A DNA stretch of 64,000 nt from Acidobacteriota bacterium (GTDB lineage Bacteria; Acidobacteriota; Blastocatellia; Pyrinomonadales; Pyrinomonadaceae): contig JADKBM010000011.1 in assembly GCA_016715115.1 (NCBI GenBank), forward strand, positions 1,187,501 through 1,251,500, given 5' to 3'. The position numbers were made by a program, and so were the translations under genes. Every line of letters starts with the position of its first letter. Within the stretch, counting starts at the first letter, position 1. This document shows, piece by piece, positions 1 to 8,651 of this stretch. The notes below the pieces were generated by a model. It was given only the letters and a program-made list of their open reading frames with translations. It searched no databases and was not told where the DNA came from.

Positions 1-2181
1 CTCGGGGTTCTTGTTGATGATTCGAATGTTCAGATCGACTTCGACCAAAACATTCAGCGGATCAACGACATCGATCTGGGTCACGCGCGAAGTCCATTCC
101 TGCGCCTGCCCGGCGATTCCCCCAACGAACGCCTTCGGAGTCTCCCCGCCCATTATGAGGGTTTCCAGATTCGCCTTGCTGGCCGAGATCGCAGCCTTGT
201 CGAATGAAGCGAAGAACGCCTTGACCGATTCGTCGTTAACGGCCGGAGCGTTTGCTTTGAGTCTGCCCTGCCGCGCAGCGAGCGAGGCGCCGATCTCGGC
301 TGACGCCCTGATCGCAATATCAAAAAAAGCGATCGCCTGGGCTTGCTGTCCGGTCTTCAAGGCGATCTCGCCCAAGCCGACGTTCGCCCACGCGAGACTT
401 CGCGCCGTCGGCAGCTTTTCGTCGACAATTGCCCGAAACTCCCGTTCCGCATCGGACAGTTTGCCCTCCGCCAACAGGGACCGCGCCAAAATCACCCGGA
501 CATCGTCAAAACGAGGGACGTCCCGAAGAACGATTCGCGCATTCCGTTCCGCGGCCGGGAAATCCTGGCGGTCGAACGGACGCTTCGTAAACAAGAGCGC
601 GTCGCTCTCATCTACCTCGACGGGCTTAACATCGTTTGAATAATCAAGCTGTGGAAAGATCTTGTCGGAATCGATCTCGACCCGTACAATCTTCGACAAC
701 GTCTTGAATGCCGTTTCCGAAAAGCCTTTGGCCGGAATCTTGACAATATTCCGAAGCCGTTCGCCTTTCTCGGTCAGGGCAATCACGTCAACCTCCGCAT
801 CAACCGATCCCGTGTTCCGGAGCGCCATCTTCGTCTCAGCGGTACCGGCTTGCGGAAGGCCTATGAGCAGATCGAGATCCGTGAGCTGATCGAATCCGTA
901 GTCGAGCAGTTCCTTTTGCTGCCCGAACGCAGCTCGCAAGCCGGAAAGATCGAGACTGCCGGTCTTCATATTCGCCTTCAAAACACCGAAAAACGCGTCC
1001 GCGCCGATTTTCTTTGAGAGCAGCCGCCAGATCATAGATCCCTTGTTGGCGTTGGTCACGAAATAATAATCATCGAGCGGCGTGATCTGACTGAGTGGAG
1101 CATCGCGCTTCGAAACCGAGGCGTACGCGGTTCGCTGTCGCAACCGCTCGAGATCAGCGATCTCCTTCCCGTACTTCGATTCGAGAAACTCCGTCGCAAC
1201 GAACCGTACAAGCCCTTCGCGAACGACTCCGCCGCCGTCGCCGGCGATCGATGTCGAAGCGCCGAGCCAAACATGCGCCACCGATTCGGCGACCGACATC
1301 GCCGTCAACGAATCCAACTTCTGCCGGCGAAAGACGTTCTCGTCGACGAGCAGCGTTCCGGCATCGGAATAACCGGCACCGCGCCGGACCGAAATGATGC
1401 GCAGCGGAGCGTTCGGCGATGATCCGAAAAGCGTTTCGAAATACGCCTTCGCATCAGCCGCCAAATTGGCAACGTCTTCGGCTCGCTTCTTTTCATCCGC
1501 ACCGGCGCCTTTAGAGAGGTGGACGCTTACGTTCCGCACCGTGACCACTTCGTACGATCCGGCAACGAAAAACGGTTGGCCCAAAAGCGCTTGCTCGAAC
1601 GCGCCCGAGACCCCGTTCCCTGCCGACAGAACACCGAGCCCGCCGGGCGATGTCACTTGAATTCGATACGGCGCGAAATCCGCGCCCCGCGGAAAGAACC
1701 AACTGTTGGGCGTCGGATACCAGAACGACATCGGCAGCAGTTGCGTACGGAGCGGTGTGGTTGCGGCCAGTCCGGAATTCTCGTCGATTCGGAGGCGATA
1801 AGTTACTTCGGTATCGATCGTTGCGCCGACCGGGACCGACAGCGAGCGGATCACGATTCGCTGCAACGTCCCCGAACCGACCTTCTCTTCGTTCTTCGCG
1901 AAATCGACGGCGCCTGCACCGATCTTCACCGCGGAGATCTCGGCGGCGGGGCTGATCCGGAGCGAAAGGCTCGAAGCGACCGCCGTCGACACGTTTCTCA
2001 AGGTCAGCTTCGCACGCGCGGAAACAAATCGGTCCGTCTCGGCCGAAGGAAGCGAAACGCTGAGGTCGTACTTCGCAACTTCCCAGGTTTTGGAAGCGCG
2101 CGTATCGGTCTGTGCAAAACCGATCGCCCCGAAAAAAGAGACGGCCAGAACAAAAAGAACCAACGATAGTAGATTTCTCAT
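1..2181 (-). CDS. M1-peptidase-like exported protein, degenerate active site (3' end outside window)
   Basis: An open frame of 727 codons runs from ATG at 2181 to the window edge without a stop, so the C-terminus is missing. The N-terminus is a signal peptide (MRNLLSLVLFVLAVSFFGAI, cleavage after about residue 24). A beta-rich N-terminal part with FWYPTPNSWFFPRGADF is followed near residues 295-330 by an M1 gluzincin-like helix. Where M1 enzymes have HExxHxWxG this protein reads ESVAHVWLG: the first zinc His and the catalytic Glu are replaced, while the second His and the downstream Glu (VVREGLVRF) remain. The C-terminal half resembles TPR helices. It is probably a non-catalytic envelope protein derived from an aminopeptidase. 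It is the last seen gene of the kdsB-pyrG-kdsA run. No clear ribosome-binding site precedes the start. Confidence 0.75.
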   Translation of the reverse strand, partial: MRNLLSLVLFVLAVSFFGAIGFAQTDTRASKTWEVAKYDLSVSLPSAETDRFVSARAKLTLRNVSTAVASSLSLRISPAAEISAVKIGAGAVDFAKNEEKVGSGTLQRIVIRSLSVPVGATIDTEVTYRLRIDENSGLAATTPLRTQLLPMSFWYPTPNSWFFPRGADFAPYRIQVTSPGGLGVLSAGNGVSGAFEQALLGQPFFVAGSYEVVTVRNVSVHLSKGAGADEKKRAEDVANLAADAKAYFETLFGSSPNAPLRIISVRRGAGYSDAGTLLVDENVFRRQKLDSLTAMSVAESVAHVWLGASTSIAGDGGGVVREGLVRFVATEFLESKYGKEIADLERLRQRTAYASVSKRDAPLSQITPLDDYYFVTNANKGSMIWRLLSKKIGADAFFGVLKANMKTGSLDLSGLRAAFGQQKELLDYGFDQLTDLDLLIGLPQAGTAETKMALRNTGSVDAEVDVIALTEKGERLRNIVKIPAKGFSETAFKTLSKIVRVEIDSDKIFPQLDYSNDVKPVEVDESDALLFTKRPFDRQDFPAAERNARIVLRDVPRFDDVRVILARSLLAEGKLSDAEREFRAIVDEKLPTARSLAWANVGLGEIALKTGQQAQAIAFFDIAIRASAEIGASLAARQGRLKANAPAVNDESVKAFFASFDKAAISASKANLETLIMGGETPKAFVGGIAGQAQEWTSRVTQIDVVDPLNVLVEVDLNIRIINKNPE

Positions 2182-2204
2182 ATATATAAGTAAGCCGAGC
2201 CGTT

Positions 2205-3032
2205 TCAGGCGCCGCTCACAAGTTCGTGAATCGCCTTGAGCTTCACGAGCAAAGGCTTCAGGCGGTTTAACGGCAACTGGTTCGGACCGTCCGACGGCGC
2301 GGCCGAGGGATTATCGTGAACCTCCATAAAAACAGCGTCAATTCCGCAAGCGACACCGGCGCGCGCGAAATCTTCGATGTATTCAGACTGACCGCCCGTT
2401 GCCTTTCCGAGTCCGCCCGGCAATTGAAGCGAATGGGTGACGTCGAACACGACCGGAACACCGAACGAACGCATGATCGGAAAACTCCGAAGGTCGACCA
2501 CCAGGTTGTTGTAGCCGAAACTCGCGCCGCGCTCGGTCAGCAATATCCGCTCACACCCGGCGCCCCGAAGCTTGTCGACGATGTTTCTCGCGTCCCAGGG
2601 CGCGAGGAACTGTCCTTTCTTGACGTTCACTGCACGACCCGAGCGGGCCGCTTCGATCAGCAGATCTGTTTGGCGGCACAAGAAAGCGGGAATCTGAAGA
2701 ATATCGGCGACGGCCGCCGTCGGTTCGACCTGCCACGGTTCGTGGACATCGGTGATCACCGCCAGTCCAAGCTCGGACCTCACGGTTTGAAGCACCGAGA
2801 GCCCGAATTCCATACCGCCGCCTCGAAAACTCTCGATCGAGCTTCGATTCGCCTTGTCGAAGGAGGATTTGTAAACGAACTCAACGCCGACCTCGCCGCA
2901 GATCTCTTTGATCGAGCGCGCCATAAAGAGCGCGTGCTTTTCAGACTCGACGACGCACGGGCCAAGAATAAAGCTCAGCGCACCGTCGCCGAAACCGACG
3001 TTTTCCACATTAAAAGAGTTGATTCCCGCCAT
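2205..3032 (-). CDS. kdsA: 3-deoxy-8-phosphooctulonate (KDO-8-P) synthase
   Basis: KdsA condenses phosphoenolpyruvate with arabinose-5-phosphate to KDO-8-phosphate, the committed step of KDO supply for the LPS inner core; it is cytoplasmic. The protein carries the family signatures SSFDKANRSS, CRQTDLLIEAA, VKKGQFLAPWD and DVTHSLQLPGG. The N-terminal active-site segment reads LGPCVVES. A Cys there marks the metal-dependent class (as in Aquifex), whereas the E. coli type has Asn. I chose ATG at 3032 (275 aa, normal length) over an in-frame TTG at 3077. It follows pyrG and shares its operon, which fits because CTP is the second substrate of KdsB. Confidence 0.93.
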   Translation of the reverse strand: MAGINSFNVENVGFGDGALSFILGPCVVESEKHALFMARSIKEICGEVGVEFVYKSSFDKANRSSIESFRGGGMEFGLSVLQTVRSELGLAVITDVHEPWQVEPTAAVADILQIPAFLCRQTDLLIEAARSGRAVNVKKGQFLAPWDARNIVDKLRGAGCERILLTERGASFGYNNLVVDLRSFPIMRSFGVPVVFDVTHSLQLPGGLGKATGGQSEYIEDFARAGVACGIDAVFMEVHDNPSAAPSDGPNQLPLNRLKPLLVKLKAIHELVSGA

Positions 3033-3095
3033 TAGCCTTACTATATAAGAAAGATCACCGATCCGATAGTTCTCCAACCGGGAGCGAACCGGAGA

Positions 3096-4796
3096 TCACT
3101 CTTCGCCGACGACCTCGGCCCGTTCGGGCATTTCAATCTGCTTGTCGCTTTTCACATCATCCGCGAGATTCTCGCTGTTCAGGCGATGTTCGTGCGCCGC
3201 GCGGACAAACGCCGCGAAAAGCGGATGTGCCGCCAAAGGCTTCGACTTGTATTCGGGATGGAACTGACAACCAATGAAGAAAGGGTGAACGTCGCGCGGG
3301 AGTTCAACCATTTCGACGAATTTTCCGTCGGGAGAAACGCCGCTGAAGATCAGACCTTCATTTTCAAGAACGCTCCGGTACTCAGGATTGAACTCGAAGC
3401 GATGCCGATGGCGTTCGCTGATCATTTCGGTTTCGCCGTAAACGCTTCTGGCGAGCGAGCCTTCCTTGAGATTGCAGTCCCAGGCGCCGAGGCGCATCGT
3501 GCCCCCAAGTTCATCGACACCGACCAGATCCCGAAGTTTGAATATCACCGGAAACGGCGTTTCGGGCGTAAACTCGGTCGAATCGGCATCGCGCAAACCG
3601 CAAACGTTGCGGGCATATTCGATGCACGCCGTCTGCATTCCGAGGCAGATGCCGAAATATGGAGTTCCGGACTTGCGCGCGTATTTGATCGCACGGATCA
3701 TTCCCGAAACACCTCGCTTTCCGAACCCGCCCGGGACGAGGATCGCATCGTAGTCGTGAAGATCCGTCTCGTAGTCGTCCTTTACCAGATTCTCGGATTC
3801 GAGCCAGTCGATCTTGACGCGCAGGTTGTTCGCCACTCCGGCGTGCGTCAGAGCTTCGCGCAGACTCTTGTAGGCATCTTCAAGTTCAACGTATTTGCCG
3901 ACGATCGCGATCTTGACCTCGCCGTCGGTCGGCTCCTTGATCGTCGCGACCAGTTCCCGCCATTTCTTCAGATTCGCATCGGGAAACTGCTCGCGGATAT
4001 GAAGATCGTCCAGTATCAACGAATCGAGACCCTGTTCGTGGAACGCGAGCGGAACCTCGTAGATCGTCTTCACATCGAGCGCGGAAATGACCGCATTTTC
4101 GTGGACGTTGCAGAACAGCGCGATCTTGCGCCGGAGATCGAGCGACAGCGGACGGTCGGATCGGCACAGCAGAATGTCGGGCGCGATTCCGATCTCGCGA
4201 AGTTCCTTCACCGAGTGCTGCGTCGGCTTCGTCTTGAGTTCGCCCGCGGCGGCGATGTACGGCACCAGGGTGACGTGCACGAAGATCGCGTTATTGCGGC
4301 CTTCTTCGTTACCGATCTGGCGGATCGCCTCCATAAACGGCAGCGACTCGATATCGCCGACGGTGCCGCCGATCTCAACGATCAGCACATCCGGTTTTTC
4401 CTGATCCGCAACCTTCCGGACCGCCGCCTTGATCTCGTCCGTGATGTGCGGGATCACCTGAATCGTCTTGCCGAGATAGTCGCCTCGCCGCTCCTTTTCG
4501 ATGACGCTGAGATAGATACGGCCGCTCGTCCAATTGTTTGCCTGCGAAAGCTTGGCACTCGTGAAGCGCTCGTAATGTCCGAGATCGAGGTCCGTTTCGG
4601 CGCCGTCGTCGGTAACAAAGACCTCGCCGTGTTGAAACGGCGACATCGTTCCGGGATCGACGTTGATATAAGGATCGAGTTTCATCATTTGAACCGACAT
4701 ACCGCGCGATTCCAGCAAACATCCGATCGATGCCGCTGCCAGACCCTTTCCGAGGCTTGAAACTACGCCGCCCGTTACAAATATGTATTTCGTCAT
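3096..4796 (-). CDS. pyrG: CTP synthase
   Basis: PyrG makes CTP from UTP, ATP and glutamine. The N-terminal synthetase domain starts with TKYIFVTGGVVSSLGKGLAA and has QVIPHITDEIK. The C-terminal glutaminase domain has the nucleophile motif FGICLGMQ and the triad HPE (CQFHPEYKSKP). The start is ATG 4796, preceded by GAGG at a good spacing; in-frame codons upstream give only a non-homologous leader. At 566 aa it is slightly longer than usual because of a C-terminal tail rich in acidic residues. It sits between a small membrane protein (10-bp gap) and kdsA, a kds-pyrG linkage that couples CTP production to CMP-KDO synthesis. Confidence 0.97.
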   Translation of the reverse strand: MTKYIFVTGGVVSSLGKGLAAASIGCLLESRGMSVQMMKLDPYINVDPGTMSPFQHGEVFVTDDGAETDLDLGHYERFTSAKLSQANNWTSGRIYLSVIEKERRGDYLGKTIQVIPHITDEIKAAVRKVADQEKPDVLIVEIGGTVGDIESLPFMEAIRQIGNEEGRNNAIFVHVTLVPYIAAAGELKTKPTQHSVKELREIGIAPDILLCRSDRPLSLDLRRKIALFCNVHENAVISALDVKTIYEVPLAFHEQGLDSLILDDLHIREQFPDANLKKWRELVATIKEPTDGEVKIAIVGKYVELEDAYKSLREALTHAGVANNLRVKIDWLESENLVKDDYETDLHDYDAILVPGGFGKRGVSGMIRAIKYARKSGTPYFGICLGMQTACIEYARNVCGLRDADSTEFTPETPFPVIFKLRDLVGVDELGGTMRLGAWDCNLKEGSLARSVYGETEMISERHRHRFEFNPEYRSVLENEGLIFSGVSPDGKFVEMVELPRDVHPFFIGCQFHPEYKSKPLAAHPLFAAFVRAAHEHRLNSENLADDVKSDKQIEMPERAEVVGEE

Positions 4797-4806
4797 TGTT
4801 TTTTCC

Positions 4807-5100
4807 TCATTCATCAGATGATTCCGGACTTTCCGATCCGCCGTTCGCTTTTCCTTCACGTTTCTTGCGATTGAAACGTCCGCTTCTTAATTCCGTTTGC
4901 ACTTCCCGCGCCTTCGCGGCCTCCGGATTCAGCATCTCCTGTAGCGCGTTCATACTCGCGCCGAGCATCGAGGCGCTTTCCGCGACGCTTCGTTCGAATT
5001 CTTCTTCGGTCTTCCGAACGGGTTTTGAAAGCATTTTCAGCCCGGCCCAGATCGCGATCAAGAGACCCGCAAAAAACAACAGTCCCACCCAGTCGTTCAT
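4807..5100 (-). CDS. small single-pass membrane protein between kdsB and pyrG
   Basis: A 97-residue protein with one N-terminal membrane segment (about residues 4-22, WVGLLFFAGLLIAIWAGL) followed by a charged, probably helical region ending in a Ser/Glu-rich tail. I do not recognise a family. Its ATG overlaps the kdsB stop by four bases (ATGA), so it is translationally coupled to kdsB, and its stop lies 10 bp before pyrG. The placement suggests a membrane-linked accessory role in this LPS-precursor operon, but nothing in the sequence shows a function. Confidence 0.75.
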   Translation of the reverse strand: MNDWVGLLFFAGLLIAIWAGLKMLSKPVRKTEEEFERSVAESASMLGASMNALQEMLNPEAAKAREVQTELRSGRFNRKKREGKANGGSESPESSDE

Positions 5101-5909
5101 CGTCGCGCGCCCTCGATCAAGGCACGGACCCGTTCAAGATCCGCCGCCGTGTCAACGCCGATCGAACTTTCCGAAACCTCGACGATCCTGATCCTCGCCC
5201 CGTTCTCGATAGCCCGCAGTTGTTCGAGCATCTCAAGACGCTCAAGTGCAGATCTTTCCATTCTTGAAAACTCAAGCAAATACTCGCGGCGGTATGCGTA
5301 GAGACCGGTGTGTTTCCGGAACACGCGAAGCAACGTCGAATCGCTTTCGAGCGCGAGTTCGAGCGAACCAAAGTGGTCGACGGAATCGCGCGGAAACGGG
5401 ATCGGAGACCGCGAAAAATAAAGCGCGTTCCCATTTCGATCGACGACGACCTTGACCACATGCGGGCTCAGAACATCTTCGATCTCGTTGATCGGCTCGC
5501 TGGTCGTTGCGATATCGACCGTTGTGTCGCTCAAGACCGCGGCGACCGCCGCATCGATCGTCGACGGCGGGATCAGCGGTTCATCGCCCTGAACGTTAAC
5601 CACGATCGAACCCGCCGCGAGGTGCTTTTCCGCAACCTCGGCGATGCGGTCGCTGCCGCTCTGATGCGTCTTCGCGGTCATTATCGCTTCGCCGCCGTGG
5701 AACCGGACCGCACTCGCGATCCGTTCGTCGTCGGCCGCGACGACGATTCGGGTAACGCTCAGCGCCTTGCGAACCTGATTCAACGTGTGAACAACGAGCG
5801 GAATTCCGCCGATTTCAAGCAACAATTTGCCCGGAAGTCGCGTTGATGCGTAACGCGCCGGGATCACTGCTACCACATTTTGTTCGGGATTGATTCCGTG
5901 TTGCTCCAC
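5097..5909 (-). CDS. kdsB: 3-deoxy-manno-octulosonate cytidylyltransferase (CMP-KDO synthetase)
   Basis: KdsB activates KDO with CTP to CMP-KDO for transfer to lipid A. The nucleotide-binding signature VIPARYASTRLPGKLL lies at residues 15-30, and NVQGDEPLIPP and YAYRREYLLEF are also typical. The likely start is GTG at 5909, giving 270 aa; E. coli KdsB is about 248 aa, so the first dozen residues may be an extension. It is the first gene of a leftward operon with the 97-aa protein, pyrG and kdsA. It diverges from the CPBP protease gene across 75 bp. Confidence 0.95.
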   Translation of the reverse strand: MEQHGINPEQNVVAVIPARYASTRLPGKLLLEIGGIPLVVHTLNQVRKALSVTRIVVAADDERIASAVRFHGGEAIMTAKTHQSGSDRIAEVAEKHLAAGSIVVNVQGDEPLIPPSTIDAAVAAVLSDTTVDIATTSEPINEIEDVLSPHVVKVVVDRNGNALYFSRSPIPFPRDSVDHFGSLELALESDSTLLRVFRKHTGLYAYRREYLLEFSRMERSALERLEMLEQLRAIENGARIRIVEVSESSIGVDTAADLERVRALIEGARR

Positions 5910-5948
5910 GGGATTTTAGGTTATCCCGATTTTACCGAAAATTCAAAC

Positions 5949-5977
5949 TTGGAACTCGTTTAAGTTTTCGCTAAACT
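5949..5977 (+). promoter_or_regulatory. promoter of the CPBP protease gene, possibly leaderless
   Basis: TTGGAA (5949-5954), a 17-bp spacer and TAAACT (5972-5977). The GTG start codon lies only 7 bases beyond the -10 element, so transcription would begin at or next to the start codon. No Shine-Dalgarno sequence is present, consistent with a leaderless mRNA. This is a prediction from sequence only. Confidence 0.5.
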
Positions 5978-5984
5978 CGAACCC

Positions 5985-6839
5985 GTGCAAAACGAAGAAC
6001 TTATCGAACATACGGCGGCTGTGGAGCTTGACCGCTCAGATTCCGGCTCCGACGCGGTCTCGCCGGACGATCCGTCGTGGGGACTCGTCCCCGCGATCAT
6101 CTTTTGGATCGTGAGCGTTCTTTTGATCCTGATTCTCCCGGCGCTCGCCGTCCTTCCCTACGCGATGATGATGGGGATCGACTCACAAAATCTGGGCGAG
6201 TTTTTGCAGGGCAACAAGACCGCCTTGATCTTGAATATCGCGGCGATCATCCCGGCGCATATACTGACGCTTGTTATCTCGTGGTTCATCATCAGCCGAA
6301 CGAAACGAGTCGGCTATTTCGAGGCTCTCGGCTGGGACTTCGGATCATTCCGCGCCTGGCACGGGATCGCGATCATCGGCGGCTTCTTCGCATTTGCGGC
6401 GGTCGTCGGCCATTATTTTCCGGAACAGGACAACCAACTCCTCCAAGTGCTTCGCAGTTCGCGGGAGGCAACGATCCTGATCGCGCTCGTCGCCACATTC
6501 TCGGCGCCGTTTGTTGAAGAGGTCGTCTATCGAGGCGTCCTCTATTCCGCCGCACGGAAAACTATGGGGACTGCATCTTCGACCGTGCTGGTCACGCTAT
6601 TGTTCACGATCGTTCACGTGCCGCAGTATCTTCCGAGTTATTCGACGATCTTCCTGTTGCTTTCACTAAGCCTTGTCCTGACGCTGGTCAGGGCGCGCAC
6701 CGGCAGACTTCTGCCGTGCGTCGTCCTGCATTTCGTCTTCAACGGCATTCAGTCGGCATTATTGATCTTACAACCGTATTTCCCGCAACCGCTGCCGGAT
6801 GCGAACGCTCCGGCGATCTACCTTTGGTTGGGAATGTAG
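5985..6839 (+). CDS. CPBP-family intramembrane glutamic endopeptidase
   Basis: A 284-aa polytopic membrane protein with about eight hydrophobic segments after a charged 30-residue N-terminus. The CPBP (Abi/CAAX protease) motifs are present in order: EEVVYRGVLY (EExxxR, residues about 175-184), FTIVHVPQY (FxxxH type) and HFVFNGIQS (HxxxN). These place the catalytic Glu and His residues inside the membrane. Bacterial members process membrane substrates, but the substrate here is unknown. GTG at 5985 is the best start and lacks a ribosome-binding site. The gene stands alone and ends in a terminator shared with the convergent FecR-domain gene. Confidence 0.88.
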   Translation: MQNEELIEHTAAVELDRSDSGSDAVSPDDPSWGLVPAIIFWIVSVLLILILPALAVLPYAMMMGIDSQNLGEFLQGNKTALILNIAAIIPAHILTLVISWFIISRTKRVGYFEALGWDFGSFRAWHGIAIIGGFFAFAAVVGHYFPEQDNQLLQVLRSSREATILIALVATFSAPFVEEVVYRGVLYSAARKTMGTASSTVLVTLLFTIVHVPQYLPSYSTIFLLLSLSLVLTLVRARTGRLLPCVVLHFVFNGIQSALLILQPYFPQPLPDANAPAIYLWLGM

Positions 6840-6842
6840 AAA

Positions 6843-6871
6843 AAAGGGCGACGCTTTCGGCATCGCCCTTT
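6843..6871. terminator. bidirectional terminator
   Basis: An 11-bp stem (AAGGGCGACGC against GCATCGCCCTT, one mismatch) with a short TTTCG loop, A-rich on the left and T-rich on the right. It lies between two convergent genes (stop 6839 on plus, stop 6892 on minus) and can end both transcripts. Confidence 0.8.
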
Positions 6872-6891
6872 CTTTGCATTCTGCAACAGAT

Positions 6892-8106
6892 CTAGTTGTC
6901 CTTGGACTTGGAATTCGGATTCTGAATCACGATGATCGGAGTCGGCGGAGGCGGAGGCGGAGTCCGAACCGGCTTCGAGTCGTTATTCGGCGAATCATCG
7001 CTCTCAACTCGCCGACGTTGATTGTTGGTATTCATTCCGTCGCCCGAACCGTTGAAAACCGGCGAATCAGATTCGTTCCGCTCGACCCGGCTGCCGGCCT
7101 GATTCGTTCGCTGGAACGGCGGAGTCCTGAGGTTGTCGGTACGCTCGCGGTTCGCATTCGGAACGGTTGTCGTTCCGCCGCCGCCCGTCGAACCGCCGCC
7201 GCCCGTTCCGGTTCCATTTCCATTTCCATTCGGATTGGTATAGACCCAATAAGGCATATTGCAGTAATTCCACATATCGAAACGATAGTCATAGCCGTAA
7301 GGCGAGCCCCAGCCTGAGCCGAACGGAAGGAAGGACCACATCCTTCGAAACGGATCGAAGACCCAGAGCCCGAAGGAATTGAACGCGTTCCAACGTCCGT
7401 TGTTGTACGAATTCAAAAGCGAATTGCGCATCGAATCACGTTCGAGCCGCGCGTTCACCGACGAGATCTCCCTGGCGCGCAATTTGCTCCACGTATCGAG
7501 ATCGTCAGGACTGTCGCGGTCGAATTTCGCGACCGTCGTGTTCGAACCGGTGACCACCAACGCGCGGCCGCTTTTCAGTTCGCTATCGCCGTCAATGAAC
7601 ATCTTTCCTTTCCACACAGAAACACGTCCGGAACCGTTGCCCAGAACATCGATCCGAAATACTCCCGAGCGCGTCAGACTGAGGCTGGCGTTCGGCAGCG
7701 CGATCGCGACCGCGAATTCATCGGAAGCCAAAACCTCGACGACGGCACTGCCGCCGTGCAGCTTAAGCTTGAGATCGTCGAGACTTGTTGTCAGAAACTC
7801 GAAACTCGTGTTCGCCCCCAAACGCAAGTACGAACCGGGGTTGAGCAGTATCTCGGCCTTCGAGTCCGGGCCCGTGCTGACACGGTCGCCGACCTCGATC
7901 TGATCGTCCTTTATCAGAAGCCCGCTCTTGCCTTCCTTGCGAACCACGGAGACCTTGCCTTCGACGTAGCTTACGCCGCCGGCCTTGGCGGAGATAACGT
8001 AGATACTTCCGACCGAGGACACGACGCGATCTTCCTGCGCAACCGCCAAGCCTGCGAACAAACTCATAAAAACCAGTCCAAAAACGATACGCACGTTATT
8101 TTTCAT
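6892..8106 (-). CDS. FecR-domain exported protein
   Basis: The 404-aa protein has a signal peptide (cleavage near AVAQ, residue about 23) followed by a FecR-type beta domain: VEGKVSVVRKEGK, GDRVSTGPDSKAEILL, GSYLRLGANTSFEFL and VAIALPNASLSL. The middle is rich in Trp/Tyr/Asn/Phe, then come a Gly/Thr linker and a Pro-rich tail of low complexity. ATG 8106 is chosen because GGAG lies 8 bases upstream; the GTG at 8112 would be too close to it. Acidobacterial FecR proteins of this kind are usually not next to TonB systems, and none is here, so iron signalling is not implied. An envelope surface role is likely. Confidence 0.8.
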   Translation of the reverse strand: MKNNVRIVFGLVFMSLFAGLAVAQEDRVVSSVGSIYVISAKAGGVSYVEGKVSVVRKEGKSGLLIKDDQIEVGDRVSTGPDSKAEILLNPGSYLRLGANTSFEFLTTSLDDLKLKLHGGSAVVEVLASDEFAVAIALPNASLSLTRSGVFRIDVLGNGSGRVSVWKGKMFIDGDSELKSGRALVVTGSNTTVAKFDRDSPDDLDTWSKLRAREISSVNARLERDSMRNSLLNSYNNGRWNAFNSFGLWVFDPFRRMWSFLPFGSGWGSPYGYDYRFDMWNYCNMPYWVYTNPNGNGNGTGTGGGGSTGGGGTTTVPNANRERTDNLRTPPFQRTNQAGSRVERNESDSPVFNGSGDGMNTNNQRRRVESDDSPNNDSKPVRTPPPPPPTPIIVIQNPNSKSKDN

Positions 8107-8310
8107 TATCACTGCTCCTTACTCCACGGAAAGATTTGGAACTTACTTTAATACTTCTCAATCGAAAACACAATTCTTTTTCCGTCTTCAAGATTAGAGC
8201 ATTCCCGCACGAAATTGGTTGTAAAAAAATAAGAAAACAACCTTTGAATCAGATGCGTAATCAAAGGAGATGTTCACGCCGGCTTTTGAACACGGCTGGA
8301 AGGAATAAGA
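8107..8310. other. intergenic region before the 85-aa gene
   Basis: About 200 bp between the divergent FecR-domain gene and the 85-aa gene. It is AT-richer than its surroundings (8140-8260) and must hold both promoters, but no clear -35/-10 pair with 17-bp spacing could be picked. Confidence 0.4.
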
Positions 8311-8568
8311 ATGGCTACCTATAATGACCCGGTAAAATGTTTCGCCCCGCTTGAAGTTGTCGAGCGATTGCTCGAGATTCGCGCGGAACTCGGATACGCG
8401 GAGGTCGTTTACATCGATCGGTCGGTCGAACTGATCCAGTTTTTCGACGCTTTCGGTTTCGACGTTTACGCGTTTTCAACCGGGAACGAGAAGGTCAATT
8501 ACGGCGATTACCGGGCCCCGATCGTTCCCGGCGGCGACAACGTCCATTCATCCGCCACCGGACACTGA
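8311..8568 (+). CDS. small orphan protein of unknown function
   Basis: An 85-residue soluble protein with no signal peptide or membrane segment and no cysteine pair. A purine-rich GGAAGGAATAAGA precedes the ATG and a strong terminator follows, so it appears to be an independently expressed gene. The middle (LLEIRAELGYAEVVYIDRSV) looks like a short alpha/beta element. I do not recognise the family. Confidence 0.65.
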   Translation: MATYNDPVKCFAPLEVVERLLEIRAELGYAEVVYIDRSVELIQFFDAFGFDVYAFSTGNEKVNYGDYRAPIVPGGDNVHSSATGH

Positions 8569-8589
8569 ACAAGTTCACAGACGAAAGAA

Positions 8590-8642
8590 GGAACGCGGAA
8601 GGAATTCTGATCCAGGGAACCCGCGTTCCCTCTTTTTTTTGT
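8590..8642 (+). terminator. Rho-independent terminator after the 85-aa gene
   Basis: GGAACGCGG (8590-8598) pairs with CCGCGTTCC (8621-8629), and a run of eight or more T follows from 8633. A second small stem (GGGAAC/GTTCCC) nests on the right side. It lies 22 bp after the stop codon at 8568. Confidence 0.85.
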
Positions 8643-8651
8643 GTTCGATTC

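Noticed and set aside
3186..4760. A 524-codon open frame on the plus strand opposite pyrG
   Set aside because: It is antisense to a clearly recognisable CTP synthase; its translation has no family features and long antisense frames are common in GC-rich DNA.
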